DNA of 64,000 nt from Promineifilum sp. (GTDB lineage Bacteria > Chloroflexota > Anaerolineae > Promineifilales > Promineifilaceae). The position numbers were made by a program, and so were the translations under genes. The stretch is from assembly GCA_017983515.1 (NCBI GenBank), contig JAGOBF010000001.1, positions 183,192 to 247,191 on the forward strand, read 5' to 3'. Below the pieces are notes generated by a model. That model was given only the letters and a program-made list of their open reading frames with translations. It made no database searches and was not told where the DNA came from. This document shows positions 62,185 through 64,000 of this stretch, one piece after another; position 1 is the stretch's first letter, and each line of letters starts with the position of its first letter.

Positions 62185-62595
62185 ATGCTCACTCACCTTT
62201 TGGACACGTCAGCATGGGTGGCCCATATTAAAGATGAAGTGGGTGGAGATGAGATCACGGGCCTGTTCGATGATAGCGAAGCCCAAATCGGCATTTCGGC
62301 ATTAAGTCTTGTCGAAATCCACGGGGTATTAAAAGTGATTGGCAGAGAGGCCGAATTGGTTAATATTGTCGAACAATATCGGTCTCTTTTCGCTCAAATT
62401 GTTCCGGTTGATGAGGCTGTAGCCTTTCGCGTGACTACGTTACAGCAAGACACATCACCGCGACTCCCCGGCGTCGACGCCATCATCGCCGCCACGGCCG
62501 CCTTGCAAGGCGCGATCCTCGTCCACCGCGACGCGCATTTTCTGGCGATTCCCGATGAGTGGGTGAAGCAGCAATATTTAGGTAGTGACGATTAA
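62185..62595 (+). CDS. PIN-domain toxin, VapC-like
   Basis: 136 residues. The PIN acidic quartet is present: D7 (LLDTSAW), E44 (SLVEIHG), D98 (PGVDAIIAAT) and D116 (VHRDAHF). Metal-dependent RNase held inactive by the antitoxin. The target RNA is unknown. Confidence 0.85.
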   Translation: MLTHLLDTSAWVAHIKDEVGGDEITGLFDDSEAQIGISALSLVEIHGVLKVIGREAELVNIVEQYRSLFAQIVPVDEAVAFRVTTLQQDTSPRLPGVDAIIAATAALQGAILVHRDAHFLAIPDEWVKQQYLGSDD

Positions 62596-62655
62596 TACCC
62601 TGGTCTTTCTGAGGAAACCCTAGCCCTACTCGCCAAACAATCCGATGCTGGCCTT

Positions 62656-63510
62656 CTACTTCTCTGGCTTGCGAATTGTGACCGGCTCATTAAAGCTACT
62701 CCACTGTGTTTCCCCGGTAATATACATGACACTGCCGCTTCCATCGCCAAGTTTAGTACGAACTGATTCACCAACGAGCCGCGGGGATGCGTAAAGATCT
62801 GCTATGATTGCACTGTAATCGGCGGATTGAAACGTCCATCCATCTCGGAGCCTATCTTGCACTTCCTGGTACCCATAGGCACTCCCGCTATCGAAACCGG
62901 CCTGGAAAATCCACTGAGGAACATTATGAAAAACCATCCGCCAGGCACTTGTGCCGTTCAAATTAACTTCCGATAACTCGCAATAAGAGTCTTCTGGCGT
63001 GGGGCCACTTTTTACCCACGGCACATTCTTAAAATTGCCGTAAAATAGTGGGCCCTCCCCCATCAGACCGTCGGCCATGCTATTCCAATCGGGTCCGGTT
63101 GAGATACTTTCCCATGCGCCATCATTGTGACGAACGAAGGCATTTCCATTCAGTCGAACCCAGTCACTCTTATGGGATGTGTCGAAGTAAATGGTGATTG
63201 CAGAATCCGTATCCGCGACTTGACCATTTTTCAAGGTCACTGTGTCCACATGTTCACTATATAGTTCGCGAGGCGCTCCTTCTGAACGCTCTATATAGTT
63301 CCACTTGTGGACCACGTATGAAGTCATATCCTCAATGCTGTAGACAGCAGTTGTGATGGCTCCCTCCGGGCAATTGTGACTTACGCTTTCTCCGGTTGGA
63401 AGAGCGGTAGAACTCACCGCAGTTAAGTTTCCACCCGACGTGCATCCTAACAAGCCTAACATCAGCAAAAGCCATAGTGAACTGATGTGGTTTCTTTGAT
63501 TCACGTTCAT
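62656..63510 (-). CDS. secreted lipoprotein of unknown function
   Basis: 284 residues from ATG 63510; a GTG at 63504 has better spacing to GGGGAG. The signal peptide ends at the lipobox LGLLGC. The mature part has beta-strand-rich stretches (YVVHKWNYIERSEGAP; ITIYFDTSHKSDWVRLNGNA) resembling LolA/LprG-type lipoprotein folds, but this is a guess from pattern, not a match. No neighbouring operon. Confidence 0.55.
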   Translation of the reverse strand: MNVNQRNHISSLWLLLMLGLLGCTSGGNLTAVSSTALPTGESVSHNCPEGAITTAVYSIEDMTSYVVHKWNYIERSEGAPRELYSEHVDTVTLKNGQVADTDSAITIYFDTSHKSDWVRLNGNAFVRHNDGAWESISTGPDWNSMADGLMGEGPLFYGNFKNVPWVKSGPTPEDSYCELSEVNLNGTSAWRMVFHNVPQWIFQAGFDSGSAYGYQEVQDRLRDGWTFQSADYSAIIADLYASPRLVGESVRTKLGDGSGSVMYITGETQWSSFNEPVTIRKPEK

Positions 63511-63602
63511 CTCCCCATATCGTGCCCCAATGTCACTACTGGCTAAGCCCAAAGCGTCACGTCGCTAGCGCATTTATGCCACCCCGTAATTTGATGCCCT
63601 TC

Positions 63603-63977
63603 TTAGGAACGCCACCCATCCTGTAGCAATGTGTAGTCGCCAAAAAAGCTTTCGACGTATTGCTCGGATTCCTTTTGTCTCTGCTGCGCCTCGTCCGGCG
63701 TCTTGAACTGTTGCTCAAGCGTATGGAACCGCGGCAAATCGATGGTGCTCTCAAGTTCCTTGAGCGTTTTTTGGGCCTCGTTTGCAGCCCGTCGGTTGCG
63801 CGCAAGTTGTACCAAACCAACAATTCCCGCAATCCAAGCGGCAAACCCGATAAGTACCCCGAGTTCCACGCTAATCATAGCCAGCACAATCCCGAGCGCG
63901 AATAAACCAAGGGAGATTAGACAGCCCTTATTTTGCCTGATACCGTTGACGTCGGGCGCAGTTTGTTCGGCACGCAA
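63603..63977 (-). CDS. small membrane protein with coiled-coil tail
   Basis: 124 residues from a TTG at 63977; the frame stays open to the window edge, so the true start may lie beyond it. Two membrane helices (about 22-60, LGLFALGIVLAMISVELGVL) are followed by a charged helix (RNRRAANEAQKTLKELESTI). Family not recognised. Confidence 0.45.
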   Translation of the reverse strand: MRAEQTAPDVNGIRQNKGCLISLGLFALGIVLAMISVELGVLIGFAAWIAGIVGLVQLARNRRAANEAQKTLKELESTIDLPRFHTLEQQFKTPDEAQQRQKESEQYVESFFGDYTLLQDGWRS

Positions 63978-64000
63978 GCGACTCGCGTTATCGGCATGAT

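Noticed and set aside
1-64000. tRNA, rRNA, phage, transposase or CRISPR genes
   Set aside because: Looked for by eye on both strands; none was recognised. A model-based scan would be decisive for small RNAs.

Overview
The window is high-GC, gene-dense bacterial chromosome. The best guess is a Chloroflexota (Anaerolineae-like) organism. The hints are long Thr/Pro-rich linkers on secreted proteins, several very large GT-C glycosyltransferases, a complete 14-subunit complex I locus, and dispersed short repeats between and inside genes. This assignment is inference from style. There is no rRNA or other phylogenetic marker beyond infC, rpmI, rplT and thrS, and I saw no tRNA, rRNA, CRISPR array, transposase or phage gene.

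Layout. 1-1060: 3'-truncated ABC exporter with a long 5' leader carrying a 22-codon ORF. 1601-3048: AlkA-type glycosylase overlapping a DUF488 gene. 3137-5518: membrane protein and DUF1697. 5519-5698: remnant of an FMN-dependent 2-hydroxy-acid oxidase. 5759-9946: two tandem threonyl-tRNA synthetases without TGS domains; only the upstream one has a T-box riboswitch. 10062-12127: diaminopropionate ammonia-lyase and an HD protein. 12259-14715: ECF sigma, zinc-finger anti-sigma and bactofilin-like membrane protein. 14946-19414: methyltransferase, GT-C glycosyltransferase, sortase and a small membrane protein. 19537-21720: HdeD-like gene, then infC (apparent AUU start), rpmI and rplT. 21977-28684: three overlapping GT-C genes with C-terminal beta-rich modules. 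28789-32890: SWIM-type zinc-finger mini-protein, cupin, CPBP protein and HerA/FtsK-like ATPase. 32910-38058 (minus): phospholipase-D lipoprotein, unknown protein, Thr/Pro-linker secreted protein, HdeD-like and TerB-like genes. 38083-40548: glycogen phosphorylase. 41259-61645: complex I, nuoA to nuoM collinear on the minus strand, then phosphoesterase, serA, deaminase and a molybdopterin oxidoreductase, then nuoN. 61847-62595: AbrB/PIN toxin-antitoxin pair with a repeat-rich promoter. 62656-64000: lipoprotein and a small membrane protein.

How the genes work together. The nuo cluster encodes a full proton-pumping NADH:quinone oxidoreductase including the NADH module (E, F, G). The GT-C genes, methyltransferase and sortase suggest investment in surface glycosylation and cell-wall protein anchoring. 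The sigma, anti-sigma and bactofilin trio looks like an envelope-sensing unit.

The most distinctive features are three: in-frame invasion of GT-C genes by dispersed repeats also found in intergenic DNA; the pair of TGS-less ThrRS genes with asymmetric T-box control; and several structured 5' leaders (ABC exporter, infC, SWIM gene). No obvious defence system or new multi-gene machine was found.
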